NCBI RefSeq assembly: GCF_030463535.1
Contig: NC_132878.1
Coordinates: 91,285,507-91,349,506, forward strand
Length of the DNA: 64,000 nt
DNA from: Salminus brasiliensis
Lineage: Eukaryota > Chordata > Actinopteri > Characiformes > Bryconidae
Direction of reading: 5' to 3'
Positions within the stretch are counted from its first letter, which is position 1; each line of letters starts with the position of its first letter. The position numbers and the translations under genes are program-made. This document shows, in pieces, positions 10,151-22,060 of the stretch. The notes under the pieces were generated by a model. The model was not told the DNA's origin. It ran no database searches and saw only the letters and a list, made by a program, of their open reading frames with translations.

Positions 10151-12869
10151 AAAAAAACACCTGGGTGGCCTCCCTAAAGAAGAAGGGTTGAATTCTCCGG
10201 AATTGTAGGAACATTAGGTCCTCCAAAAATCTCCAAAATGGCAACTTCAATGAAAGTCAATATAAAGAATATCTATTAATCCAATTTCTATTGATTTTCT
10301 AACACAAGAGAAAGAACAACAATAATCTGTGCCAGTGGTCAGTACAGTTAGTTACCAGGGAGGCCAGTGTAGTTCCACAGTTAGGATCTGATTAAGTGAT
10401 AGGTTTGTGAAGAAAGCCTGGAGGGGTGTGGGTCTGGGAGGTCAGACCCTCACAGTTGATCCCTCCGGAGGTGTTGTGTGCTTAATTCAGTGAAACACTG
10501 ACAAAGGGAGGTGCCGACCTGATGACCCCTGTGAAGAGCTTGTGATGTAGTGGGTGATTAGAGTATGGGTGAAGAGAACCGGCTGGGGCCTATCTATAAC
10601 CTTAACTGCTAGGTGCATTATGTTTTTGTCTGTGGTATTTTACCTAGTAATAAAAGCACTAAAACTTTAGTTTACGGAATTGTGCACCCAAAAAATCCCG
10701 GGGGACCCCTGACATAAAAACGGCAGGAGGAAATTGTTCTCTGCTCCATATAAACTGGACTGTCCAGCGAGCTAGAAATAATGGCTTTTACATCTAGTGC
10801 ACTATATGGCAGCCATTCTGGATTCAGCCCATGAGTATTAAGCAGAGGCCTGTTTGTCTATTCACTAAACCATTAGCGTATTAAAATCTGTACATATCAC
10901 TGAACCATTAGCGTAATCTGTATATTGATCTTGCATCGGCTTCTATTATTAGAGCGTTCTTCTATTTCTCTGACCCCTCCCCTCCTCTAAAAGCAACACT
11001 TACAAACCTTACAGGCAGAGGTTTCAGTTACTGGACTGTCTCAGCTACCTTCATAGATCTGTGTTGTTGTGTTTAGTCAGGTTAAAGGGGAACTCCACTG
11101 ATTGCTTTCATATGTCCACATCATTTAATCACTGAATTGATTAATGATTCATTGTAAAGAAACTCTGAACAACAGAAGCGATAGGAAGGTCTTTACTGAG
11201 AAAAACACTTTATCATACTTTGTTCTAATCAACATTTGCAGGGCACGACAGAGCTAAAGTTGAGGTTGCATTTGAACTGATTTATGGACTTGACCTAATA
11301 ATAATAAAGAGGCGATCAGGTTAAATACTTTTTCTAAGAAAGACAAAAAAATGAAATCCCTAAAGTCAAGAAGGACATTCTCATGTAACCCTATTTGGCC
11401 TTAGAGAGTGGGTGCCGTTTACAGTCAGCAATTCAGATTCCTCATTCTAGCTCCTGGTTGGTTTACTCTTTAAAAAAGTGCAAGGTGCAAAGGTGATGGC
11501 ATAAAATGTCAGTGATGGAATTAAATTAAATGTTAAGGTGCATAAAGACTTTGATTTGTGGTCAAAGAAATATGAGTGTAAAGAACCTAAAAAAAAACCT
11601 TTACATTAACTTATTTAAAGGAGCATTGGTATTTCTTGCTCCCAGGATCCCCCTACAGTCAGGAAGTGGAATTCGAACGAGCAAAGATACAAAAGAAGCA
11701 TGTGGGCATGTGAGGCGGTAAACTAATATAACAGAAATATGTACACAGATATGACTTATGCAGCATTATGCAGCTCTCAAGATCATTTTCCTGCTTTCCC
11801 GCTTCTCCAAAGTTACATAGTGCAGTTAGCAGCGTACCAAGCCCGGAGTAGCTCAGAAGCTTAGAAACAGCTCCACGGAGCAGCCCAGGGCTCTGCTGTG
11901 GACTAACTGCTGAGCTACTGACCCAAGTGTTGTCCATAAAAACTTGTGTCTGAGACAGCGAAGTCAAGCGACTGGAGTTGGCAGTGACAGAAGACCAGCT
12001 AACTGAGGCTCAAATCACACATACAGAGGATAAAGCCTAAAGGTCTGCTTGATCTGTCTTTTAGTCAAACTCAGCATCGCTAAACTTGCAACTACAGTGG
12101 GCTCGTTCTTCCCCACCTGTTTTCAGAGCCACCCTGATCACCAACCATCAGTAAGCTCCCACTGTGAGTTTGCCACCCTCTTAAATGCAAATGAGGGGGA
12201 ATGAGCTTATTTAGCCATATACTAGTTAGACACCGAACAGAAATTTGACACATCAGACACGTCATCATTATGCAATACCTTCCTCATTTTGCGATACCAT
12301 CATCATTTTAAAATACGGCGATATAGAGTATTACCATTATAGAGGTCTAGTCTGAACACTTCATTTTTACAGCGTAGGTGGAATAACTATGGTTACACAA
12401 TCCTGTCTATAGTGGTTTATATTTCAGTCACCACAGCGCTACCAGTCTGACTAAGAAAACACTAGACAAAGGTAGTCCGCCCTTGGGAATACTGAAATCA
12501 GCCACTAGAATGTGTGGGAGTAATTGGCTAGTATGCCTCATCACCAGAGCAGACAGGAGGCAGATGGATTAATGGAGTCAGAAACACAACGTGCAGCACT
12601 ACTCAGTCAAGCTTAGGCCTCAATAGCAGTTCTTGCCTACTTCTGCCAGTCACTATGAATAGCAGCTTAAGCTGGAGAGTCCAAACGTAATCTTTAGGGA
12701 ACCCCAGACAGTCCACATACTGGGACTTCTATGGGTTCAGTGTGTTGGGTACTAGGAGCAACAGTAAAGGCCATCTGGGGGACTCCAGGACAGTGAAGTT
12801 TTTCCTGCAGGCAATCTGTGGCAGAGTATACGGATTAAAGGGGAAGAGGGGGGGTCTCAGAGATGCTCT
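10151..12869. other. Intergenic, no gene recognised
   Basis: The first 140 bp include a phrase similar to the R1 repeat (ctccaaaatggcaact). The rest shows no repeat family I can name. Frames at 11530-11967 lack domains and splice context. Confidence 0.45.
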
Positions 12870-13200
12870 GTGGTCTATTGTGCTGCCCCTATGGCCTGAG
12901 GGTCACAAGTTTGAATCCTGAGTCATGCTGCTTTGCCATCAGCTGTCGGACTCTGAGAGATCAATTGGCCGTGCTCTCTCCAGGTGGGTAGATTGCAGTC
13001 TCACCGTCTCACCCCTCATCACTCTAAAAGCGACTTTGGATGGCACAGGGTCTATTAGCTGGTGTAGCAACCTAGGGATCTAGCTGGGCTGCCCGGGAAC
13101 ACCACATCGGCGGCAGTTTGATAAGAGGTGGTGGCTGGTTTTGCTTGTATCAGGGCAGTGTGTTAAGGCCTTAGGGAGCATTGCTAAATAGCTAAGGGGA
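12870..13200 (+). mobile_element. tRNA-derived SINE (family S2), copy 1
   Basis: The head contains tggtctattgtgctgccc and a degenerate B-box, caagtttgaatcctgag. It is followed by the family's shared body: catgctgctttgccatcag, ctccaggtgggtagattg, gcacagggtctattagctgg. Related copies lie at 23211-23585, 51996-52370 and (antisense) 63307-63518. Pol III-type internal promoter remains are visible. Diverged. Confidence 0.65.
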
Positions 13201-13213
13201 GCTACAAATGCAG

Positions 13214-13216
<3 letters not shown>

Positions 13217-13248
<32 letters not shown>

Positions 13249-13254
13249 TAATAA
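13217..13254. repeat. (ATA)n microsatellite
   Basis: About twelve ata/aat units with one aac interruption. Confidence 0.92.
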
Positions 13255-14097
13255 AACACTGTGCTGTTCCTGGCTGTCAGGAAGCAAGTATAGCATTATA
13301 GTCTTCCAAAGAACCCACGTATCTGAAAGATTTCGTTCTGAAGAATAGAGAAAGGTAAACAGTCATCTAAACTGAATTACAGCTGTCTATAAAACAAAGC
13401 GAACTTCAAGGGAACATGAAATACAGGAGAATTACAGAATGTGTACCCTCTATTGGATGTGAATGATTAATCAGGTGCTTTCCAGACAAGTGCTTCAACG
13501 CCCTTGGTAGCTTATCTGACTCCGGCCTACAATTAAACCCAAATAAAACTGACAGGAAACGTCCTTCAGTGGAAAGCGCACAGTCATAACTGCCAGGCTG
13601 AAAGCACTGAAAGCACTCGCAGAGATGAATTAACGTCTTGCCTGATACCGCTACTGAGGACACTAGGGAGACAAGCATGGGTTTAGTGACAGATGATCAT
13701 AAATAAACCGCAGTGACCTACAAGCTAGCATGGCATTTAATTAAGCTCTGGAAAGAACTGGCCTTCACCTTCACTCAGAGTCTGCACTGTAATCAAGTTA
13801 GGAATTTGCATGAGCACCATGGGTTGAGGGATCTGCGGTCACTTCGTTTTCTTGTTTTTGCCAGGGTGGCTGAAAGACGTGCAGAGGAGAACCTGAGCAA
13901 AATCAATAGGCATCTGAACATTTAACGATCTTGCCAGTCGAACTGATGGACTCCATCAGGGTTAGAAGGCTGTCTGGGTTCTACATCTCCTCACTAGAGA
14001 GGAAATGAGCATACAGATCAAGACAAGATGGGCTAGTTGCTGGTGCAGGCTAGAACAGTATTAGGGATCGGCTTTACAACAGTATTACAGTATATGG
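13255..14097. other. Intergenic, no gene recognised
   Basis: 13400-13930 is complex sequence without simple repeats. It may include regulatory DNA but nothing identifies a gene. Confidence 0.35.
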
Positions 14098-14532
14098 GGC
14101 AGGACAAAATCAGTCAAAATCAGAGGCAGAATCTCAATTTTGGGGATTGGCAGGACAACAGAGAGTCAAACTCAGAGGCAGAATCTCAATTGTGTGTGGG
14201 GCAAGACAACAGAAAGTCAGAATCAGAGGCAGAATCTCAATTTTGGGTGGGGAGGGACAACAGAGTCAAAATCAGAGGCATAAGCAAGCAGAATTTCAAT
14301 TTGGGGTGGGGCAGGACAACAGAGAGTCAAAATCACAGGCAGAATCTCAATTTTGGGTGTGGAGGGACAACAGAGTCAAAATCAGAGGCATAAGCAAACA
14401 GAATTTCAATTTCGGGTGGGGCAGGACAACAGAGAGTCAAAATCAGAGTCAAAATCAGAGGCAGAATCTCAATTTCAGAAGGGTCGGGACAACAGAGAGT
14501 CAAAATCAGAGGCATAACCAGGCACAATCTTG
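14098..14532. repeat. Minisatellite with higher-order structure
   Basis: Tandem units share gacaacagagagtcaaaatc, agaggcagaatctcaatttt and gggtggggcagg. Two unit types alternate, one with gcataagca and one without, giving a higher-order period of 110 bp (ggagggacaa at 14251 and 14361). Frames of 118 and 128 codons on + and 70 on - are open only because of the repeat. Confidence 0.92.
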
Positions 14533-15288
14533 ATTTATGTTCCACACTGTGTGAAACATTGAGTCAGTCACAGTATTTTTTTACTGCTGCCTCACTACAA
14601 CCTGATGTTGAAGTGCTGCTAAGGTTAAAGCTCCTGAGTCAGTGTGGTCACTGTCAGTAAGACAGTGAGTTGTTGTTTGTCGCTGTTCCACTTTTATACG
14701 TTAGTCAAAATGTGCTAATGATGTAATTCTCCATTAGCAATCTAAGAAGTGCACACAGTGTCAGGTTTTCCAATAAAAATGGGCCACTCCCTATATGTGT
14801 GACCCATTACCTCAAATGAGTTTTCCACCCCCGGTTGCAGGCAAGAGTGTACTGGTTTATACACACAGTTTTAGCATGCTGTTGCATTGTGAAAAAATGG
14901 GTCTGTTTAGGCCTAAATATGGCAAAGAGTGAATTTCCAGCATGTCCAATGCATGTCCATACAGTTTCACAAACCCTAGCAGGCGTGGATCCACAGAATG
15001 CAAAGAAATACACAACTGTTACTTCTGTTTCCTCTATGTCCTGTTCTCTCTCACCAGAGGAAGCAAAAAAAATCTGATCTGTCATCAAAGATGTTTTTTT
15101 CTGGTGTGTATCGTGACCTGCTCTTCCCTTGACTTACTGAGAGCTATGTTCGGAGATTCAGCGTGCTGGAAACAGCTGCACCCCCACACTGCCTGTTTTT
15201 ACATGACTCAATAGTCCTTCATATCAGTCGACCGGTATAGGAAACTGCATGAATACGGTTTACTTTAAAGAGCTCAAACAGTCCATCT
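14533..15288. other. Intergenic, no gene recognised
   Basis: Three overlapping open frames of 80-93 codons on both strands at 14807-15214 show no family features. No repeat recognised. Confidence 0.4.
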
Positions 15289-15920
15289 ACAGTGACAAGC
15301 AAAAGTTTTGGCACACCTGGTTAAAATATCTGTTACTGTAAATAGCTAAGCGAGTAAGACTACCTGATTTCTAAATGTTAAAGACTAAAAAGTGCTTTAA
15401 TATTTTAAACAAAGATATTATTTTATTTTCACTTAAAATAACAATAAAGGTTACCCTGCATGATCAGTACATAGTAGAACCCCCACTTGGTGAGCGTCAC
15501 AGCTTGTAAATGCCATTGAAGGATCTTCTCCCACTCTTCAATTAAAAATACTTCTAGTCCTGAATTGTTGGGCCGTCTTGCATCTGACGGTCATTTGAGG
15601 TCTGAGGATTGTCTATGATTTTAAGATTGGGGGACTGTAAAGGTCATGGCAAACCTTTAGCTTTTGCATCTTGAGGTATTTTGAGTGTTTTTCTATCTTC
15701 TCATTATTCTCCTCTGGTTAATGGACATGTTTTAATGCTCTGAGGACTAGGCTGCAGCTTAGAGGAGCTCCTGGCTGCTGATTGTTGGGGCAACACTTGT
15801 TGTTTTATAACATTGTGAACTTTCCTAACGATGATTAGGAACAAGCCACAGTCCTAACTAGCTAATTAAGGCCTGTGACTTTGGTAAATGTTATCTCCGA
15901 GTTCATCTTCTACTTGCTTA
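15289..15920. mobile_element. Tc1/mariner-like non-autonomous element, 5' part
   Basis: Begins with tacagtgacaagcaaaagtt followed by ttggcacacctggttaaaat and ttgggccgtcttgcatctga. This opening and interior are a very common fish Tc1-like repeat (ends of the type CAGTG...AAAAGTTTGG). The left boundary is TA. No right terminus is recognisable, so the element appears truncated or badly decayed. A short related piece sits at 61500-61562. No transposase frame survives. Confidence 0.6.
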
Positions 15921-17230
15921 ACCCCTTAAAAAGCATATGGCCTGCCAGCAATACCAATATCAATAGCCCCATCAGTCTGTACAGACGTCCCTGTAGTTAC
16001 TGAGTAATACACCTTAGTGTGTCAAAGCCTTGCTGTATTAAGGGGTTAACTCAGTAACAGTAACAGAAAGGATATTAACAATTCTATTCAATCAAAAATA
16101 ATTCTATTACATTAATATACAAACATTTGCTTGCCACATTACATACATCTACCCATAAAAATAATAACATTATATACACGCTAGTTACTGAGTTTCTTGG
16201 CTTGTGAATAAAAAAATCTCCACATGGGAACTGCAGACCATCAACACATGGAGCAGAGTGGCACTGTGCTCACTTCTGGAAATTTTCTGCCACTGCTGGT
16301 AGATCCATATGACCATCTGCTTCCATACACTTCAGCATGCCCAAATGCAATCACACCTTTTAGTCTGCTTTGCGACCTATTTTCCACACATCCAACAAGA
16401 CGTTCACTACACTGAACCATCTCTTCTTAATCTATGAACCCCCGTCATTAATAGATCCTTCCTTGTGTAGCGCCATCTGCAGGAGCTTAAAGTTAGTACC
16501 TAAAACACGCAAAGTGACTTGCCTATTCAGCCTACAGCAGTTTAGCTCCACCCATTCATGAAGAGTGTTACTCTACAGTGTTACCCATACTGTATTTTGA
16601 ATTAGGCACAATACAGGCAGAGTCAATCTATCAGTGTTCTTTCTTGGGCGTTTTTATGAAGTAATCCCACCCCTACTTGGTGATATACTGCTTGTTTTGG
16701 AACGACAGGGAAGTCATGTGTCTATCTAGTTTACATGAGGACGACTGATCAGTTCAGACAGTTCATTACATATTGATCCTGTTATGGAAAGAGTGAATGT
16801 GTAGAGTAAGTGTGTAGTGTGTAATGTTGTAATACAGTCTTGGTTCAAGTTATATAAAGAGGAATTCTATTGATTTGTCCAACAGTTCTGCAGATTTAAA
16901 TGGTTTAGATGTAAACAAAATCATTGAGTGGTGAGATGTGAAATGCTCTGTTCTGGACAAACTCAAAGTCAGAACTGTTTACAGTAGTGATGAACTGAAC
17001 CAGATGTCTGAACAGTGCAAGGCCTCTAAAACTACTCTAAGCTATTACATCAAATGGTTATGAATACACTGCCTGGTGTCTGAAACCATCTTTTTGAGAA
17101 AGTTTTGCCTTAAAGCCTATTTTGAAACCTCCATGGTTCAGAACGAGTGTATCCAAGATTCTCCAAGATTCATCCTTCCAAAATGAAAACTTTCCTGAAT
17201 CGAGAAGACATGTAACATTTGATTAACACA
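15921..17230. other. Intergenic, no gene recognised
   Basis: AT-rich. Nothing identifiable; small open frames at 16224-16561 lack domains. Confidence 0.45.
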
Positions 17231-17618
17231 CACTATACGTCCAAATGTTTGTGGACACCCCTTCTAATGAAGGCATTTAGCTACTTTAAGTTGCACCCAT
17301 TGCTGACACAGATGTACAAATGAACATACACAGCTTGACTATTTCCTGTAGAGAGTTACTGCCAATAGAATAGGACTCTCTGGAGCAGATAAACATGAAC
17401 CTATTGGCACCATGCTGCCTAATGCCAATGCGTGGGCTAGAGGGGTATAAAGCCCCCCAGCATTGAGCTGTGGAGCAGTGAAAGTACATGTGTTTTCTGG
17501 AATGATGGATGGTGGTGTTCCATCCAATACTTTTGGAATGAGTTGGGGAACTGGGCATGAGGTGACGTGGTGATCATCCAACATCCTGACCTTACTGAAG
17601 CTCTTGTCACTTAATGCA
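17231..17618 (-). mobile_element. MITE-1 copy B (truncated)
   Basis: Starts cactatacgtccaaatgttt (the right terminus of the family). It continues through the family interior: ctattggcaccatgctgcct, ggtataaagccccccagcat, and gtgatcatccaacatcctga. Homology ends near 17618, before the ggacaaaagtattgggacac terminus, so the other end is missing. Confidence 0.75.
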
Positions 17619-19204
17619 ACTAAATACAGCAAAATAGAGCTATTTGGAGATACTATGTTTTTGCATGACAGTGATGATTTACATGGGCGTTTAGGCTGCA
17701 GTCAATCGTCATCTCTTTCGCTTTCTCTTTCTCTCTGATACCCACATCTGTATGATGTGTTCTTGCCACTGCACAGTGACAAATATGCTTGTCCAAACAG
17801 CTGGCGAGAGATCAGCATCATATAAAAAGTCAATGTGGAAACCTGGTCAGAGGTCAGAGAGTCCTCTGGTCTGCCATCTAGTGAAAGCCTCCAGTAACAT
17901 GCGTGGCACATAGACAAGTATGTGAACAGTTAGGCCAGAAACAGTGTGGATGCAAGTATGCAAGTGCAAATGCCAGTGCTCTGCATGGTCCTGCTGCAGG
18001 GGGGTCAACAGCAGGGGGGGTCAACAGCACTGGGGGCAATAGAGGATAAATCAAATCAAAACTGGTCCACCATGACAGTTGACTAGAAAAAAAAATACAC
18101 ATACAAGACAAGTTGTCTGTCGCTGTAGTGCCCCTTGTGGCAACACTCAGAATGCAGCTCCTGTCTGCGACCTATCTATATTATAACCTATCTACACACA
18201 AAACGTAGTCTACAAGCTCAAGGCATTTGTGTTTGCATCCTTGCATTAAGTATGCTATGGGTTTTACGTTTAAGACACAGCCGGTTGTCTTTGCGAACTG
18301 TTGGCCATATAGCAAGCATATCTCTAGCCTAAGAATTCCCAGGGTGGACGCATTTTTTAGATCCCAAAAAGAGGACATGTCCGAGAAAAAGAGGACGTCT
18401 GCCTGTCCTACACTATTGTATTGGAAAAACGATTGGATTATTCATAGGTCAGTTCAACCCAGCCCTCGGTTGTGGAAAAGGCCCAGCATTTTTTTTTAAT
18501 GTACTTGGTAACGTCTAAAAAAATATGACTAATTGAGTCTGTTTGGAGGATAAACCTGTCTGAATGCTAATAAGGAATAGGCCTGAAGCTAATTCCCACA
18601 CTTGTTGCGTAATTAGACAATTACACTTCACTCATGTTTGGCCTGTCTCTGCTTGTTCACTGCTGGATGTGTTCCAAAAATACAGTACAGCATCATTCCT
18701 GCTGAATACAAGCACTAATACAGTACACAGGCGGAGAAACAACTGTCCTAGCAGGTGGCAAACGGACGATCGCTAAACGGTCACTTTTGGCTAAAACTGT
18801 GCAGCATCCAGGCACTTAATAAGCTGTTTAATCTGACAGCTCATCTGAACTGAAGAGGCCATTTGCTGTGAACAAAAGTGACATCTTGTGGTAATGGGTG
18901 CATTAAAGTGCAAGAGAGGCCAAGGTCAATTGCTAGCCACCATTTGTGGTCAACAGATTTAGCATCAGCTAATGTGGATCCTCTTACTTCAGTGCGAATA
19001 TACTGGATGCTCTGTATTACAACTATGGGAGCCTGGAAATGCCAAAAATGTGTTGGCAGTGGGTCTCTTCTTCATCTTCTTACCAAGACGCTGCAGTTTG
19101 GTAAGCCTTTTTATTGCTTTTTATTTTAGGACTTGACAGAAAAGACATGACAGGAATCATTGCAGCTTTTAGTCTTATAAATAAAAGTTCCAGAAAGGGC
19201 TCTC
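17619..19204. other. Intergenic; short G-rich tandem repeat
   Basis: A 16-bp motif (caggggggtcaacag) is duplicated at about 17996-18030. No gene recognised; open frames here lack family features. Confidence 0.4.
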
Positions 19205-19267
19205 GGGAGCAATACCACAGAAGAACCACTTTTGGTTCCGAAAGGAACTTTCAATTAAGTGGTTTCA

Positions 19268-19497
19268 ATAGAGTATTTTTGAAGAACCATCCATTGAAAG
19301 GACCTTTTTGGGAACCAAAGGTTGTTCTTCTGTGGCATCACTCCCAGAACCCTTTTTACACCACAGCGCTTACACTATATGTCCAAATGTTTGTGGACAC
19401 CCTTTCTAATGCATGCATTCATCTACTTTAAGTTGCTCCCATTGCTGACACAGATGTGCAAATGCACAGATACACAGCTTGTCTAGTCCCTGTGCTA
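19268..19497. repeat. Local duplication, copy 1 (hairpin element plus MITE-1 end)
   Basis: The block from atagagtatttttgaagaac to cttgtctagtccctgtgctac recurs at 19701-19930, 433 bp downstream. It contains a GGTTCTTC-type hairpin (gaagaaccatccattgaaag, aaggttgttcttctgtggca) and the first about 125 bp of a MITE-1 copy. Confidence 0.85.
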
Positions 19498-19674
19498 CCT
19501 CTCTAGCGCTCCTTTTGCTGAATGCAGTTAACCAAAGTCTAGTCTAGCAGGAGCCTTCACTGGACAGTAGAGACAGTTACTCCAGCAAAAACTGGATACT
19601 CTCTTTTTTAATACCCTTAATATCGGAAGAAACAATGAATGTGCAGAAGTCTCAATACTTTTGTCCATATAGAG
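19373..19674 (-). mobile_element. MITE-1 copy C (internally deleted)
   Basis: Starts cactatatgtccaaatgttt and ends acttttgtccatatagag, so both termini are present. The middle is missing: after ccctgtgctac it jumps to ctctctagcgctccttttgc. It shares ctagtctagcaggagccttc and ctctcttttttaataccctt with copy E, making them one subfamily. Confidence 0.8.
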
Positions 19675-19700
19675 TATGTGAGAAGCATCATTTTGTCATC

Positions 19701-19930
19701 ATAGAGTATTTTTGAAGAACCATCCATTGAAAGGCCCTTTTTGGGAACCAAAGGTTGTTCTTCTGTGGCATCACTCCCAAAACCCTTTTTACACCACTGC
19801 GCTTACACTATATGTCCAAATGTTTGTGGACACCCTTTTGTAATGAATGCATTCAGCTACTTTAAGTTGATCCCATTGCTGACACAAATGTGCAAATGCA
19901 CAGATTCACAGCTTGTCTCGTCCCTGTGCT
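19701..19930. repeat. Local duplication, copy 2
   Basis: Second copy of the 19268-19497 block with a few substitutions. The two copies diverge abruptly after gtgctac, inside the MITE, where each joins a different internal part of the element. Confidence 0.85.
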
Positions 19931-20070
19931 ACAGAGATATAAAGCCCCCCAGCATTGAGCTGTGCAGCAGTGGAACTGTGTTCTCAGGAATGATGGATGG
20001 TGCTCCATCCAATACTTTTGGTATGAGTTGGGAATAATACAGGTGTCCAAATACTTTTGTCCATATAGTG
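19806..20070 (-). mobile_element. MITE-1 copy D (internally deleted)
   Basis: Both termini are present (cactatatgtccaaatgttt and caaatacttttgtccatatagtg in order). The retained middle (agcattgagctgtgcagcag, gatggtgctccatccaatac) is the part that copy C lacks. The deletion joins lie at gtgctac|agagat and gttggga|ataatac. Confidence 0.82.
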
Positions 20071-21092
20071 AATTTCTAATTGCATTGTCTCGTAATGGCA
20101 TTTTCGAAAAATGGGTTGAAAGTAGGGGTTCAAGCACTACCATCCAAAACACGGGCAATGTACTAGCACGTCTGCCACGCCTTGCTCATCTGGTAGCTAT
20201 TAGAATAATGGCTTTTCCATTGTTTAGCTTTACTAAAGATGAATGGCTGGGCTGCTCCATAAAACCTGCTGTAAGTTCAAAGCGTGGTTCCTTTATAGCT
20301 TTTAAAAAGCAATGGAACATTTGAACTTGTTGTACCTAAAACAGTAAGTGGGGTTAGATAACAACTAAGGCTTGACCACCTGGTTTCCCAGACTGGTTTC
20401 CTACACAAGTATTAAGCCTAAGGTTACACTAAATGAGATGTTCGAAGAGTAGTACAAGATCTTGGTCTTTTCTATGTCTATAAGACCAACCCTGGATGTA
20501 GTAACTCATTTTGAGAGAGAATATCTTATGTCTGACAGTGTGTCAGACACAAGCTCATTTATGCCAATTTTGCTAAAAGGAATAAACTCACTGAAAGCCT
20601 ATCTGCTCTACAGGATTAGTAAGACCCCGAACACAACCACGGCAAATCAAGGAGCCAGTTTGCAGCCCTAAGTATGAACCACCGCATACCGTTATCCTGC
20701 TGCGAAGGCGTATTCGCATTTTGGACTGTAGCGAGTTAGCACAGTGCGAGATATCGCAGTGACACGAAGAGCCACTGGTCTCTCCCATATTGCTGTGGTC
20801 CACTATTCCCCAAATCTGTTGCCCCTGATTCAGAAATCAGATTAGCTGACACATTTGGTCTTACTTCTTTGTTTTCACACTGGAGCTAAGAGTAGTGGAA
20901 TGGGTTAAACCCTCCCAGTTCTCTCACAAAAAGAACTGAAACCATGTTGACTCAAAACATGCCTAATATAGAAGGCAGTGAGCAGGTGCTACACTTTCAG
21001 TTCAGTTTTTGTTTGCAGGTTTTCGGCACTGAATGCCATTCTGTACAGACAACATTCAGTCTTTACAACGGCCGATATGTCGTTTATAGATG
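20071..21092. other. Intergenic, no gene recognised
   Basis: No repeat or gene identified. Confidence 0.45.
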
Positions 21093-21594
21093 CACTATAT
21101 GCCCAAATGTTTGTGGACCCCCCTTCAAATGAAGGTATTTAGCTGCACCCACTGCTGACACATATGTGCAATTACACACACAGCTTGTCTAGTCCCTGTA
21201 GAGAAGAAGTACTGCCAATAGAATAGGACTCTCTGAAGCAGATAAACATCAACCTATTGGCACCATGCTGCCTAATGCCAGGCGTGGGCTACAGGGCTAT
21301 AAAGCCTCACGATGTTTCACGGTGCTCCATCCAATACTTTTGGGATGAGTTGGGCGGTTTGGGAGTTGGGGTGGTGATCAAATCCAAAAACCTGACCTCT
21401 CTAGCACTCTTTTTGCTGAATGCAGTTAAATCCTCACAGCAATGCCTAGACCAAAGTCTAGTCTGGCAGGAGCCTTCATTGGACAGTAGAGACAGTTACT
21501 CCAACAAAAACAGGACACTCTCTTTTTTACTATCTTTAATATTGGAATAAAACAATGAATGGGCAGGTGTCTCAATACTTTTGTCCATATAGAG
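21093..21594 (-). mobile_element. MITE-1 copy E (near full length)
   Basis: Starts cactatatgcccaaatgttt and ends acttttgtccatatagag. The interior follows the family consensus order. The flank agtatgtgagatacatcattttg resembles the flank of copy C (agtatgtgagaagcatcattttg). The two insertions may therefore derive from one ancestral locus, or the element may be longer than its apparent ends. Confidence 0.8.
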
Positions 21595-22060
21595 TATGTG
21601 AGATACATCATTTTGTTCATTATTAGATTTTTAGCCGAACTGTCTCTTTAAATGTAGCGATTAGTCATTCAGCTTCAGCATCGCTGAGAAAACGCTGCAG
21701 CACAAAGGCTCTGGGTCAGCCTGTCTGGCATGGTGTGGACAGAGAAACAGAGGAGCCTTTCACTGCATTGTTGAGCACTGTGATGGAAATGACCCAGAAG
21801 CCATAAGGGCAGAGGGGGGTGGGTTAGCGCTCATACAGCTCTACACCCGCTGATGATGCACAGTAGTTCAAAGTAGGCTATGACAGTGTTTTATCAGGGG
21901 TAGTCAAACCTTTTCTATAGATTTAGATATATAGACTGTAGAGTATATTCGAGTAATTCCACTGTCACTTATGAAATTGATCGACAGTCACAGACTAACA
22001 CTGTGATTTTGGGCCTGTATGTCTCACTGACGTGCCTCCAAGTCTCATAAGCCAAGAGTT
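21595..22060. other. Intergenic, no gene recognised
   Basis: No repeat or gene identified. Confidence 0.4.

Noticed and set aside
14098..14532. CRISPR-like array
   Set aside because: Repeats are contiguous or variants of one another with no unique spacers, and the DNA is vertebrate. It is a minisatellite.
15289..15920. Intact Tc1 transposase gene
   Set aside because: No DDE-type frame is present on either strand; only non-coding element sequence remains.
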